Assembly (NCBI GenBank): GCA_023416895.1
Contig: JAEZGQ010000096.1
Location: 1-14,167 of the forward strand
Direction: 5' to 3'
DNA length: 14,167 nucleotides
From: Bacillota bacterium
Lineage (GTDB): Bacteria > Bacillota > Clostridia > Christensenellales > CAG-138
The notes beneath the pieces were generated by a model. That model had not been told where the DNA came from and made no database searches. It saw only the letters and a list, made by a program, of their open reading frames with translations. Below are positions 1-7,734 of the stretch, piece by piece; the stretch's first letter is position 1; the number at the start of each line of letters is the position of its first letter. Made by a program: the position numbers and the translations under genes.

Positions 1-1436
1 ACGCGAAGCGCCTGACGGCTCATGGTTTCCACAGCTGTTTTCGCTGCGGCAATGTCGCCAGCTACACATTTTTCAGCAAGCACGTCAAACGCGCCTTTTA
101 CGATTGCAATGTTTTTGCCGTTAATACGGTTTACCGTAGTCATAAGCTTGCGATCGGAATCAAACGGTATTTCGGTAAGTCGCGGATATTGTGCGTTGAG
201 TTCCTGCCTCGTCATGCCGTTTTTATGCGCCGCAAGAACAATGGCTGTTTCAGTCGGGTCACCGACATGGCGAACCTCGCCATTTTCCAGTTCTACATAT
301 CCATCACAGCAAAGCGTACCGTATTTTAAAAGTTCGCGTACCTCGGCAGAATTTTCCTCTCCAATTTCCTCGGAAGCACCGCTTTTTACGTCGAACGCTT
401 TTACGAGCGTCATACGGTTTTGCGTGAGTGTACCGGTTTTGTCTGAGCAAATTACGGAGGCGCTGCCAAGCGTTTCCACGGCAGGTAGCTTCCGAATGAT
501 TGCGTTGCGCTTTACCATGCGCTCCACGCCGATGGCCAACACAATGGTTACGATTGCAGGTAGTCCCTCTGGAATAGCGGAAACAGCAAGCGAAACGGAG
601 ATCATGAAGATTTCCATCACATGCATTTTGTCAAGAATACCTACCACAAAGATAACCGCGCAGATGGCAAGCGCCGCAAAGCCAAGGTACTTGCCAAGGC
701 TTGCGAGCTTTTGCTGGAGTGGCGTTTGCCCTTCCTGCTCAGAATCCAACATGTTGGCAATCTTGCCCATTTCGGTATTCATGCCGGTGGAAGTAACCAC
801 CGCGCGCGCACGGCCGTATGCGACGCTACAGCCGGAGTATACCATGTTGCGCCGATCGCCAAGTGGGGCGTTTTCCTCCACTTTTAGATAAGCTTCCTTC
901 TCGGAAGGTACGGATTCACCCGTCAGAGCGGATTCCTCACATTTCAGGCTTGCTGATTCGATAAGACGCGCATCCGCCGGAATAAAATCGCCCGCCTCGA
1001 TATGAATGATATCCCCAGGAACCAAAAGCATTGCATCAATTACGGTCTCTTTTCCGCCACGTACCACGCGCGCATGGGGCGCTGAGAGCTTTTTGAGCGC
1101 TTCAAGCGCTTTTTCGGCCTTGCTTTCCTGTGCCACGCCAAGCGCAGCATTCAAAATTACAATCAAAAGGATTAAGATAGGCTCCACAAAACCTTCTTCT
1201 CTGTTGTAAAGAGAAACCGCAAAGGAAATTGCAGCCGCGACGATCAGGATGATGATCATCACATCCTTGAACTGGTTCAAAAACTTTTGCAGCAATGTTT
1301 CTTTCTTTTTTTCGGTAAGCTTATTTTCCCCATGCTCCGCAAGGCGCCTTTCGGCTTCCTCTGCACTCAGTCCTTGCGTCGCTTCAACCTCAAGCTGTGC
1401 CAGAACTTGATCGGTTTCTTCAAAATACGGTAACAA
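1..1436 (-). CDS. P2-type Ca2+-transporting ATPase, N-terminal part (cut by window edge)
   Basis: This is the first 478 codons of a SERCA/PMR1-like P-type ATPase that would pump Ca2+ out of the cytoplasm using ATP. An N-terminal cation-ATPase domain (LSAEEAERRL, near residue 24) is followed by a membrane hairpin. The actuator loop TGES is at 172-175. The helix-4 motif PEGLP contains E290, the usual Ca2+ ligand, and the phosphorylation motif DKTGTLT has its Asp at 332. The window ends in the nucleotide-binding domain, so roughly the last 400 residues of a normal ~880-residue protein lie outside. The start is TTG at 1436-1434, chosen because AGGAGGG (1449-1443) lies 6 bases upstream and no ATG fits the reading frame near it. 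The gene has its own promoter and is separated from the PIG-L gene by a terminator. Transport of another divalent ion such as Mn2+ cannot be excluded. Confidence 0.93.
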   Translation of the reverse strand, partial: MLPYFEETDQVLAQLEVEATQGLSAEEAERRLAEHGENKLTEKKKETLLQKFLNQFKDVMIIILIVAAAISFAVSLYNREEGFVEPILILLIVILNAALGVAQESKAEKALEALKKLSAPHARVVRGGKETVIDAMLLVPGDIIHIEAGDFIPADARLIESASLKCEESALTGESVPSEKEAYLKVEENAPLGDRRNMVYSGCSVAYGRARAVVTSTGMNTEMGKIANMLDSEQEGQTPLQQKLASLGKYLGFAALAICAVIFVVGILDKMHVMEIFMISVSLAVSAIPEGLPAIVTIVLAIGVERMVKRNAIIRKLPAVETLGSASVICSDKTGTLTQNRMTLVKAFDVKSGASEEIGEENSAEVRELLKYGTLCCDGYVELENGEVRHVGDPTETAIVLAAHKNGMTRQELNAQYPRLTEIPFDSDRKLMTTVNRINGKNIAIVKGAFDVLAEKCVAGDIAAAKTAVETMSRQALR

Positions 1437-1530
1437 CTGCGTCCCTCCTGTTAATTATTTACTGTAAAAATCAAAACAGCTTGTAATTTAAGCATTCTTT
1501 CTTATGCCGTTGCAAAGCTGTACCAAATTG

Positions 1531-1560
1531 ATTGTAAAGGATTTTCCACTCAGCCGTCAA
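1531..1560 (-). promoter_or_regulatory. Sigma-A type promoter for the Ca2+-ATPase gene
   Basis: On the minus strand TTGACG (1560-1555) and TACAAT (1536-1531) are separated by 18 bases, a good vegetative promoter. The predicted start near 1524 gives a leader of about 88 bases before the TTG start. The leader contains a potential ACAGCTT/AAGCTGT pairing, whose importance is unknown. Confidence 0.65.
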
Positions 1561-1593
1561 TACCCATTGTGATTACCATATGCTTTTCAATGC

Positions 1594-1619
1594 AAAGAAG
1601 CGCTTTTAAGCGCTTCTTT
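1594..1619 (-). terminator. Rho-independent terminator after the PIG-L gene
   Basis: A perfect 10-bp inverted repeat (AAAGAAGCGC / GCGCTTCTTT) with a 6-base loop lies 16 bases past the PIG-L stop. The T-rich 3' arm serves as the T tract. The symmetry means it could also act on the other strand. Confidence 0.7.
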
Positions 1620-1635
1620 CGCGGTGTACGATGAT

Positions 1636-2370
1636 TTAGGCTTGGGCTTGGAAATGCAGTGACATGAGCTGTGAAGGAAGTTGAAAAAATGCCTCCGAAT
1701 GCTCAAAGCCGCATTTGCTTGCATGCGCACGGGAAAGATAATCAACGTAAAACCTAAGGTCTTTCTCGCCATGCATCTGGCTTTTGTGGAGAAAGATCGC
1801 TTCGAGTTTTTCCTGCAGTGTTTCTTCGATGTTCACAAATACATTTGCCGAGTTTGTCGTGTGAAAGACGATCGAGTCCACACTGTGCGCCTCGCCGACA
1901 TCTTTATGGTAATGCGGCGCTGCGCTCAAAAACGCCGCTTGTGCTGTCGACATTGCAACAGCAAGCCGATCGGGATGGAATTCATAAGGCCGATAAGGAT
2001 CCATCGAAAGCACCATTTGCGGGCGCAACGCACGAATCACGGCAAGGATGCCGCGGCATAGCTCCACCGCCGGGGGGCAGTCGCCGTCGGTATAGTCAAA
2101 AAACAGCTGTTCTGTAATACCGAGCAGCTTTCCAGCCTCCATGGCCTCCTGCCTGCGAATCTCCATAAGCTTCAACGGGGAAAGCGACGCATCAGGTGTG
2201 CCTTTGCTTCCATCGGTAACCGTAAGAAAAAAAATTTTGCAGCCCTTTTTTGCGAGTTTTGCAATCGTACCCCCGGCTGCCAACTCCAACTCGCGCGGGT
2301 GGGCCTGTACGCAAAGGAGGCTTTTGCAGTTTTCAAGCTCCGTATGTTCTACATAGGTAAAAAGGTCCAA
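1636..2370 (-). CDS. PIG-L/LmbE-family protein with non-canonical active-site residues
   Basis: The fold is that of the PIG-L (LmbE) Zn-dependent N-deacetylases, which remove acetyl groups from GlcNAc-type sugars (MshB, BshB). The N-terminal strand and motif read CVQAHPRELELAAGGT, followed by TVTDGS and, mid-protein, FHPDRLAV. In active members these motifs are normally HPDDxE and HPDH. Here the catalytic Asp is Arg, the next metal-binding Asp is Glu, and the second-motif metal His is Arg; only the first His and the HPD core remain. It may therefore be inactive, or use a different chemistry. I prefer TTG at 2370 (245 codons including stop) because GGGGG lies 8 bases upstream and the promoter predicts transcription from about 2400. 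The TTG at 2385 would add 5 residues but has no RBS and only a 15-base leader. It is transcribed separately from the ger operon just upstream. There is no signal peptide, so it should be cytoplasmic. Confidence 0.8.
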   Translation of the reverse strand: MDLFTYVEHTELENCKSLLCVQAHPRELELAAGGTIAKLAKKGCKIFFLTVTDGSKGTPDASLSPLKLMEIRRQEAMEAGKLLGITEQLFFDYTDGDCPPAVELCRGILAVIRALRPQMVLSMDPYRPYEFHPDRLAVAMSTAQAAFLSAAPHYHKDVGEAHSVDSIVFHTTNSANVFVNIEETLQEKLEAIFLHKSQMHGEKDLRFYVDYLSRAHASKCGFEHSEAFFQLPSQLMSLHFQAQA

Positions 2371-2406
2371 TTTTGATTCCCCCAAAAAGGCAGATGCTTT
2401 TGCCTC

Positions 2407-2435
2407 ATTCTAGCACGGCACCCCTGTTGCGTCAA
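2407..2435 (-). promoter_or_regulatory. Sigma-A type promoter for the PIG-L gene
   Basis: On the minus strand TTGACG (2435-2430) and TAGAAT (2412-2407) are 17 bases apart, close to consensus. It lies between the germination permease stop and the PIG-L start, implying that PIG-L is transcribed independently of the sporulation-type operon. No convincing terminator for the ger operon is seen here, so read-through remains possible. Confidence 0.7.
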
Positions 2436-2463
2436 CGCCAAGCGGCGACTTGCCTGCACGATT

Positions 2464-3564
2464 TCAGTTGGTGGAAAGGCCGTTTTTCCTGGATTTTGTG
2501 CGTTTGACCTCCCCTACTATCCACAAGAAAGCCGGCAAAATGAGCTGAAACGGTATGGCGTACATCCTGTAGACGGGAATCCATGCGAACATTTCCATAA
2601 GATTCTTGTATAGGATTTCGGAAAGTGCCATCATCAACAGGGCAACCGGAAACACAAGGCGCTTATAGTCCGTTATTCCGGCAAGCTTTGCGATGCCGGT
2701 TGTTGCAGCAAACAAACATACGGACATTTTGATAACGCCGCTCATGATGAAATTCATTGAGATAGAGCCTTCAATGCGAGCAAAAAAGTCGCCGATGTTG
2801 ATGATCCTTGCCGCCACAAACGAGGTAAAATACGACGCACTAGACATCGCCGGTCCAAGAATAAGTATGTTGCGAACCACGATTACCACAAGGATCAATG
2901 TCGCCGCAAGAATGCTCCAAAGGAAAATTTTATAGGTGTTATCCTGCTTGCGTACAGCGCTTGCGGCTGTTAGGAACAGAACCGTTTCCGCATAGGGAAA
3001 GGTAAAAACAACATAGCCGTCTTTAAGTAGTTCTCCCCAGTTTGTCGAAAGCACGGGCAAAATATAGTAAGTTTCCATTTGATTGATTGCCCCCAGCACC
3101 GTAATGATCACTACAATTATTACAAGAAGCAAGCAGGCCACCGCAAGCTTCCCTATGATCGGAACCCCGCTTTTTGCCAGGTAAATTACTGCTGCCATAA
3201 TAACGAGCATAACCGCTACGCGAGGTGTTGCCTTTAAAACATTCACCTGAATAAACTCAACAAAATTCCTCAATACAAGCGCTCCTAAATGAAGCGCGTA
3301 CCATGTAAAAAGCACAATGATAACTTTTCCGGCTATCTTCCCTGCAGCCGATTCGGCAATTTCATACAGATCCATTTCCGGATAAAGCTTCATAATGCGT
3401 GCATACATGAAAATTACAGGTATGCTGTATGCGGCCGCAATCAAAACCGTCATCCAAGCGTCCTGCTTCGCGCTGGTGCTCACGCCAACAACCACAGTGC
3501 TTCCAATGATGAACATAATGATCATGCAAATTGCGTGCCTCGGTTCAAGCATTGCTTTTTTCAT
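2464..3564 (-). CDS. gerKB: Spore germinant receptor B subunit (GerAB/GerKB-type permease)
   Basis: This 366-residue hydrophobic protein belongs to the spore-germination permease family of the APC transporter superfamily. It would sit in the spore inner membrane and, with the A and C subunits, detect nutrients (often amino acids) that trigger germination. It begins with the short pre-helix segment usual for the family (MLEPRHAICMIIMF), has about ten predicted membrane helices along its whole length, and ends in a short basic tail. The length matches the family norm of about 365. ATG 3564 has AAAGGA about 7 bases upstream, overlapping the stop of the small D-type gene, so translation is probably coupled. 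It is the last gene of the A-C-D-B operon. The suffix K is nominal: the subunit type is clear but the exact paralogue (GerA, GerB or GerK) and ligand cannot be read from sequence. Confidence 0.93.
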   Translation of the reverse strand: MKKAMLEPRHAICMIIMFIIGSTVVVGVSTSAKQDAWMTVLIAAAYSIPVIFMYARIMKLYPEMDLYEIAESAAGKIAGKVIIVLFTWYALHLGALVLRNFVEFIQVNVLKATPRVAVMLVIMAAVIYLAKSGVPIIGKLAVACLLLVIIVVIITVLGAINQMETYYILPVLSTNWGELLKDGYVVFTFPYAETVLFLTAASAVRKQDNTYKIFLWSILAATLILVVIVVRNILILGPAMSSASYFTSFVAARIINIGDFFARIEGSISMNFIMSGVIKMSVCLFAATTGIAKLAGITDYKRLVFPVALLMMALSEILYKNLMEMFAWIPVYRMYAIPFQLILPAFLWIVGEVKRTKSRKNGLSTN

Positions 3565-3575
3565 ATGCTGTCCTT

Positions 3576-3794
3576 TCAGGATTGCGGTCCGAATACCGCC
3601 TCCACTATTTTATTAATCGGGTCTGTAGGGCTGGGTACTTTTACCCCGATCACATGCAAGACCAGCACACTCATCCCAAGCAGAAGGATCGAGAGATAAA
3701 CGATGTTGCCCGTTTTGCTCTCGTTCTTGCGGTATGGTAAAAAGTCAAGCGCAATCGCACATACTACAAAAAGCAAAATAAGTACAATTTCCAT
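3576..3794 (-). CDS. Small two-helix membrane protein, likely germinant receptor D-type subunit
   Basis: This is a 72-residue protein with two predicted membrane helices (about residues 2-18 and 30-50), joined by a short basic stretch (YRKNESKTG) and followed by a ~20-residue tail. Small two-helix D subunits are known from some Bacillus receptor operons, where they modulate receptor activity; size, topology and position here fit that class. ATG 3794 has GAGGGA a few bases upstream. It lies 15 bases after the C gene and 11 bases before the B gene, so it is inside the operon and co-translated. Family membership is inferred from context and topology, not from a diagnostic motif. Confidence 0.75.
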   Translation of the reverse strand: MEIVLILLFVVCAIALDFLPYRKNESKTGNIVYLSILLLGMSVLVLHVIGVKVPSPTDPINKIVEAVFGPQS

Positions 3795-3809
3795 AGCGTC
3801 CCTCTTCCT

Positions 3810-4952
3810 TTACGATTTCACATACTCCGTGTTGGCAATGGAAATTTCCGTATCAGCAACGATAATGGCATTGCGGAAATAATCTTCCCAGTTGTCTTTC
3901 AGTTGCTCCCATAGATGTGCATCCGTATCGTGAATGTAATTACCAAATCCAAAAATATCGGCTCCATATTCCTGTTGCACCCGTTTTGCAGTTTTTTCAA
4001 TTGACTTGTTCACTTCCATTTGCGCAAACGTCTCATACTTTTTTATGGTTGTTTCGTTGAGCAAGTTGGCCGTCTCGGCGGTTTCACTCAAAAAAGTAAT
4101 AATGCGAACCTTGACACAAAAAGTTACACGCCCGTCTTCCCCAACTTCATAGGAAAGCTCCGTGCTGCTTTTTAAAACATCAAGCGTAAAGTAATCGCCG
4201 GATCCTTCGGAAAGCGGGCAAGTTAGAACCCCACCATGTACTTTATCGATCATGAAAAGCAGCATTTTTGTTTCCAAAGGGCTGAGTATTCCTACCATGA
4301 AATTATCCTTAAAAACTGCTACGCCCGAGGTTTCCACAACCTTCTCTTCGTCGTTTACAGCTTCGTGAAAAATCGGCAGCACCAAGTCCAAGCCCTCCGC
4401 GTTCAAAAGGTTATATGCTTCGTATGCAGCAACTTGGTAGCTAAGGGAAGCAGTTCTATGGTCCTGCTTGAGAATTTTATCCATTTCATTAGAGACTACG
4501 CTTTGATCAAGCCCAATTAAGCGCAAAAGATCGCCTGCAGGCTGGCCGACGCTTACTATAATATTGGCAGTTTCCCGCATTTCAGCGTCACGTACGATCC
4601 AGTCGAGTATTTTTTCAATTTCGCCATCAAGCATAAGCTGCTCGCTAACTACAAGCACGGTAGAGTGACCAAAATACATTAAAGAGGTAACGCGCCTATT
4701 TGCGTTGCGAATGGCTTCGGAAATGGTTCTTCCGGTAGATTCCACAATTTTCGCGTGCAACCCCTCTTGCTTGGTATTTCCGGAAAGATCCATCATTTCA
4801 TACGTTACAATATAGTCTCCCGACTGCTCGTTTCTATCTACAGCCATTCCCGCCACAAAAGAAAGTTCATTAAGGCTGCGGTAATCCCAGCAGCCACATC
4901 CCAGTGTGCAGACACCTATCACAAGCAAAAGGCAAATGGTTCGCTTAAACAT
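3810..4952 (-). CDS. gerKC: Spore germinant receptor C subunit (Ger(x)C-family lipoprotein)
   Basis: This 380-residue lipoprotein is the C subunit of a GerA-type receptor, anchored on the outer face of the spore inner membrane. A Lys/Arg start and hydrophobic signal lead into LGCGCWDYRSLNE, the family hallmark CWDYRxLNE, and then FVAGMAVD. The C-terminal Ger(x)C domain follows. The lipidated Cys could be C19 or C21, and neither has an ideal lipobox because Leu is not at -3. ATG 4952 was chosen because it starts the signal peptide directly and overlaps the A-gene stop by 8 bases, a usual arrangement in ger operons. A GTG at 5000 would add 16 charged residues before the signal and is less likely. 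GGAAGG lies about 11 bases upstream. The K suffix is nominal. Confidence 0.93.
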   Translation of the reverse strand: MFKRTICLLLVIGVCTLGCGCWDYRSLNELSFVAGMAVDRNEQSGDYIVTYEMMDLSGNTKQEGLHAKIVESTGRTISEAIRNANRRVTSLMYFGHSTVLVVSEQLMLDGEIEKILDWIVRDAEMRETANIIVSVGQPAGDLLRLIGLDQSVVSNEMDKILKQDHRTASLSYQVAAYEAYNLLNAEGLDLVLPIFHEAVNDEEKVVETSGVAVFKDNFMVGILSPLETKMLLFMIDKVHGGVLTCPLSEGSGDYFTLDVLKSSTELSYEVGEDGRVTFCVKVRIITFLSETAETANLLNETTIKKYETFAQMEVNKSIEKTAKRVQQEYGADIFGFGNYIHDTDAHLWEQLKDNWEDYFRNAIIVADTEISIANTEYVKS

Positions 4953-6510
4953 TGCGGTTTTTACCTTCCTTTTGGCGTATTCTGTTTCTTGTGATTTCAC
5001 CCGGCCTTGTGATCATTTCCCACCATGGCGCACGGAAAACTGTATCTTTTACTTCCTGAAAACGAAGGTCTCCCACATGGATGACTTGCGGTATACCGAA
5101 GGATTGAAGGTTAAAAATGTGTATTGCTATTATCAGTACCCCAATAACAAATCCCATAAAGCCGAACAACGAGGACAACGCTAATATCCCCAGCCTTAAG
5201 TAAATAACTGGTGCGTTCATATTGGGTACTAGCAGGTTTGTAATGCCCGTAAAAGCAACGACAATAATCATCGGTGACGAAACAAGCTTTGCTTCCACCG
5301 CCGCCTGGCCTATCACCAAAGCGCCTACGATGCTAAGTGCTTGGCCAATGCTCGACGGCATCCTTACGCCTGTTTCGCGAAGAATATCAAATACGATCAA
5401 CATTACAAATGCTTCCAGCGCCGCGGGTAGAGGCACACTCATACGTTCGGAAGCGATATTGATAAGGAGTGCCTGCGGGAGCATTTCACGGTGAAACGCG
5501 ACAATTGCAATGTACAGCCCCGGTGTTGCGAGCGTTGCAAAAAAACCAAGGATGCGGATTATCCTTGAAGTTGTAGAGTAATAATAATTTAAGTAGTAGT
5601 CTTCGCCGCTTTGGAAATTTTCAATAAACAAATATGGCACGGTAATAGCATTGCACGTTCCGTCCACAAACACCGCAATCCTGCCCTCAAGAATTTTTCC
5701 TGCTACCACATCCGGCTTTTCCGTATAACCGGTAGTACGAAACGGCGACCATGGTGCGTCGCGAATCAGTTCGACGATATAATTCGTATCGAGCACCGCG
5801 TCGATGTCGATTTTTTCGAGCCTTCTATATAGTTCAGCAAGAATGCTTTTGTTTACAATACCTTCTAAATAGCAAACACACACCGAGGTATTGCTTCGTC
5901 TGCCTAAGCTCATAAACTTCATTTTTAGCGCAGGCGTGCGCAACCTACGCCGTACAAGCGAGAGATTACTCATAATGGATTCCGTAAAGCCTTCACGCGG
6001 GCCTCTCAGCACCTTTTCGCTGTCCGGCTCCTCGACGCTTCTCGTCGTAAAGCTTTTTGAATTTAAAATGAGAACATCTTTGCTACCATCCGCCAAAAGA
6101 ACCGTATCGCCATAGGTAATGGCGTCGATTACTTTTTTAAGTTCTTGCGTTTTTTCTGCCTCGTTGACCTGTACAATTTCCTTAAGCAGTACATCGGCAA
6201 GCGATTCCCCGCCTTGCGGCTTGATTTGCGCGCTTATAAGGGGGTTCACGATGGTTTGACTGATCAGGAGCGAATCCACCAAGCCGTCGCAGTAAAACAG
6301 GCAAAACTTTTGGCTACCGTCGTTTTTGTTTTCAAGCTCGCGCACGCGAAGAATGTCCACATCCGCAAAAAGCTCCTTTATAAACTCCATGTCCTGATGT
6401 AAATTGCCTGTAAACATATGGTCGCCAAAGGTAGCGTTCATGTTCTGAACTGCATCTTGTATGAATTTTTCTTTTTTCTTTTTTTTGCCGCCAAAAAGGT
6501 TTTGAAGCAT
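4945..6510 (-). CDS. gerKA: Spore germinant receptor A subunit (GerA family)
   Basis: This 521-residue protein is the A subunit of a GerA-type nutrient receptor of the spore inner membrane. It has a Lys-rich N terminus, a soluble N-terminal region of about 290 residues, and a membrane region of several helices from about 310 to 460. A short C-terminal tail ends in the characteristic PWWEMITRPGEITRNR-like segment. Family motifs visible are GPREGF, the segment SVCVCYLEGI, DAPWSPFRTTGYTEKPD and EGRIAVFVDGT. The length is normal for the family (about 480-540). ATG 6510 has GGAGGG 5 bases upstream. It is the first gene of the A-C-D-B operon. Codons 9-15 are nearly all Lys and contain an A8 run. 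Such operons are normally transcribed in the forespore by sigma-G, but I could not pin a promoter down with confidence. The K suffix is nominal. Confidence 0.95.
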   Translation of the reverse strand: MLQNLFGGKKKKKEKFIQDAVQNMNATFGDHMFTGNLHQDMEFIKELFADVDILRVRELENKNDGSQKFCLFYCDGLVDSLLISQTIVNPLISAQIKPQGGESLADVLLKEIVQVNEAEKTQELKKVIDAITYGDTVLLADGSKDVLILNSKSFTTRSVEEPDSEKVLRGPREGFTESIMSNLSLVRRRLRTPALKMKFMSLGRRSNTSVCVCYLEGIVNKSILAELYRRLEKIDIDAVLDTNYIVELIRDAPWSPFRTTGYTEKPDVVAGKILEGRIAVFVDGTCNAITVPYLFIENFQSGEDYYLNYYYSTTSRIIRILGFFATLATPGLYIAIVAFHREMLPQALLINIASERMSVPLPAALEAFVMLIVFDILRETGVRMPSSIGQALSIVGALVIGQAAVEAKLVSSPMIIVVAFTGITNLLVPNMNAPVIYLRLGILALSSLFGFMGFVIGVLIIAIHIFNLQSFGIPQVIHVGDLRFQEVKDTVFRAPWWEMITRPGEITRNRIRQKEGKNRNV

Positions 6511-6601
6511 AGTTGCCCTCCATCCCCATTTTTATCGAAAGCTTAAGCATATCGCTATTATTTTTCTTTTTATGGAAAAATATGTGGTCAAGAAAAGAAC
6601 G

Positions 6602-6638
6602 AAAAAGGAACCCGAATGTAATATTACACTCGGGCTCC
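6602..6638 (-). terminator. Rho-independent terminator after the C39-like peptidase gene
   Basis: On the minus strand a 16-base arm starting GGAGCCCGAG pairs with an arm ending CGGGTTCC (two G-U pairs, otherwise perfect) and is followed by five Ts. It lies about 20 bases after the peptidase stop and separates that gene from the ger operon. Confidence 0.85.
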
Positions 6639-6657
6639 TTCTTAAAAACTTCCGTCT

Positions 6658-7602
6658 TTAGCCTTTGGCAACCACCACATAGGGTTGCAGCTGGAAGGGT
6701 TTTGCCGCTACGTTGCGGTCGTTCCACATATAAAACCAGCGCTCGGCCGGATAATAATAGTAACCATCCTGCCAATGGTCGCTCGTGTCGTATGGGTCCG
6801 CGAAAATGATGATGTCGTCGCCGATGCCCGGGGTTCCAAGCGTGTCGTAGCCGATGATAATCTGCCAATGGCCGTCCCAATCGCTCCACTCCACCAAAAT
6901 AAGCTCGTCGTTTTTGAGGTGACCGGTGACCCATTGTACAAAGAAGCTGTCGCTTGCGTCGTCCACCCAAGCTTCGGTTGCAGGATCGTTTTCCGAAGCG
7001 TAAAGGGAAACGGATTCAAACGTGGGAGGAAGGTTGCCGATGTCGTTATCGGTATAGCCCTGCCCCGCCTGAATTAGCTCCGCATCCGTATAATCGGTGC
7101 GGTAACTCGTTTCAATCACTTTGATGCCCTCAATTTGGGAAAAGAGAGTCACGAGTTTGCCGACGTTTGCACCGTATTCATAGAAATTATCGGCGCTGCC
7201 GGGCTTTGCGCCCGCGGTATCTTCATCTACGGAAACGCTCCCGAGCTCACAAAGCTCCATTTCCGTGTGACCGCTTAACCCAAAGTGCTCAAGCGCCATC
7301 AGCGTGGAGGCTGCCCCGCAGGAATACTCCGTGGTCTGCTGAAAGGTTTTGAAGCCCGTGAGGATGGTCAAGCTGTCACTCGATTTCATATTGTAAAAAT
7401 CGGGGTTGCTAAAGTAGATGGAATCTTGATGATCGCCCGCGAAAGCATAGGCATCCGCACCGCCGTATTCATCGTTGTCCGTGCCCGAAATCACTTCGGG
7501 CTTTGCCTTTTGCTCCGTCTGGGAAGCGGGTGCGGCACAGCCTGCCGCAAGGGAAACAGCCATAACAATGCTCAGGATAAGCGCGATAAGGTTCTTTTTC
7601 AT
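6658..7602 (-). CDS. Exported lipoprotein with a C39-like (papain-fold) cysteine peptidase domain
   Basis: This 314-residue protein has a lipoprotein signal (KK start, hydrophobic core, LAAGC) predicting lipidation at C22 and anchoring on the outer membrane face. After a linker, the catalytic domain shows Q89 and C95 in QQTTEYSCGAA, H245 in DGHWQIIIGYD and D269 in FADPYD: the Gln, Cys, His, Asp set of C39-like peptidases. It lacks the ABC transporter parts of bacteriocin exporters, so it is a stand-alone enzyme; its substrate is unknown. ATG 7602 has AGAGGAG 7 bases upstream. Transcription could come from the strong promoter at 8045-8073 through a ~440-base structured leader, or from a weak TAGAAT (7667-7662) nearer the gene. 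A terminator follows it, so it is not part of the ger operon. Confidence 0.85.
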   Translation of the reverse strand: MKKNLIALILSIVMAVSLAAGCAAPASQTEQKAKPEVISGTDNDEYGGADAYAFAGDHQDSIYFSNPDFYNMKSSDSLTILTGFKTFQQTTEYSCGAASTLMALEHFGLSGHTEMELCELGSVSVDEDTAGAKPGSADNFYEYGANVGKLVTLFSQIEGIKVIETSYRTDYTDAELIQAGQGYTDNDIGNLPPTFESVSLYASENDPATEAWVDDASDSFFVQWVTGHLKNDELILVEWSDWDGHWQIIIGYDTLGTPGIGDDIIIFADPYDTSDHWQDGYYYYPAERWFYMWNDRNVAAKPFQLQPYVVVAKG

Positions 7603-7734
7603 TGTTTTTCTCCTCTTTTTTTAATGTTGATCAAAAAATGAGGATACTTGTGCTTGGCATCATTCTACTGCTTGTATTATTTATTACAGATAGACACCCA
7701 TCTTTTTATTTATCCATTGGTAGAATCCGGAGTA

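Noticed and set aside
22..891. A 289-residue open frame on the plus strand
   Set aside because: It is antisense to the Ca2+-ATPase, whose motifs are unmistakable; its Ser/Thr/Pro/Ala-rich composition is that of a mirror frame, and no ribosome site precedes it.
4953..5000. GTG start that would extend the receptor C subunit by 16 residues
   Set aside because: It would put charged residues before a lipoprotein signal; ATG 4952 with the 8-base overlap on the A gene is the normal arrangement.
6511..6600. Search for a sigma-G promoter before the ger operon
   Set aside because: A/T-rich partial matches such as CATAAAA are present, but no -35 partner at 17-18 bases fits, so no site is claimed.
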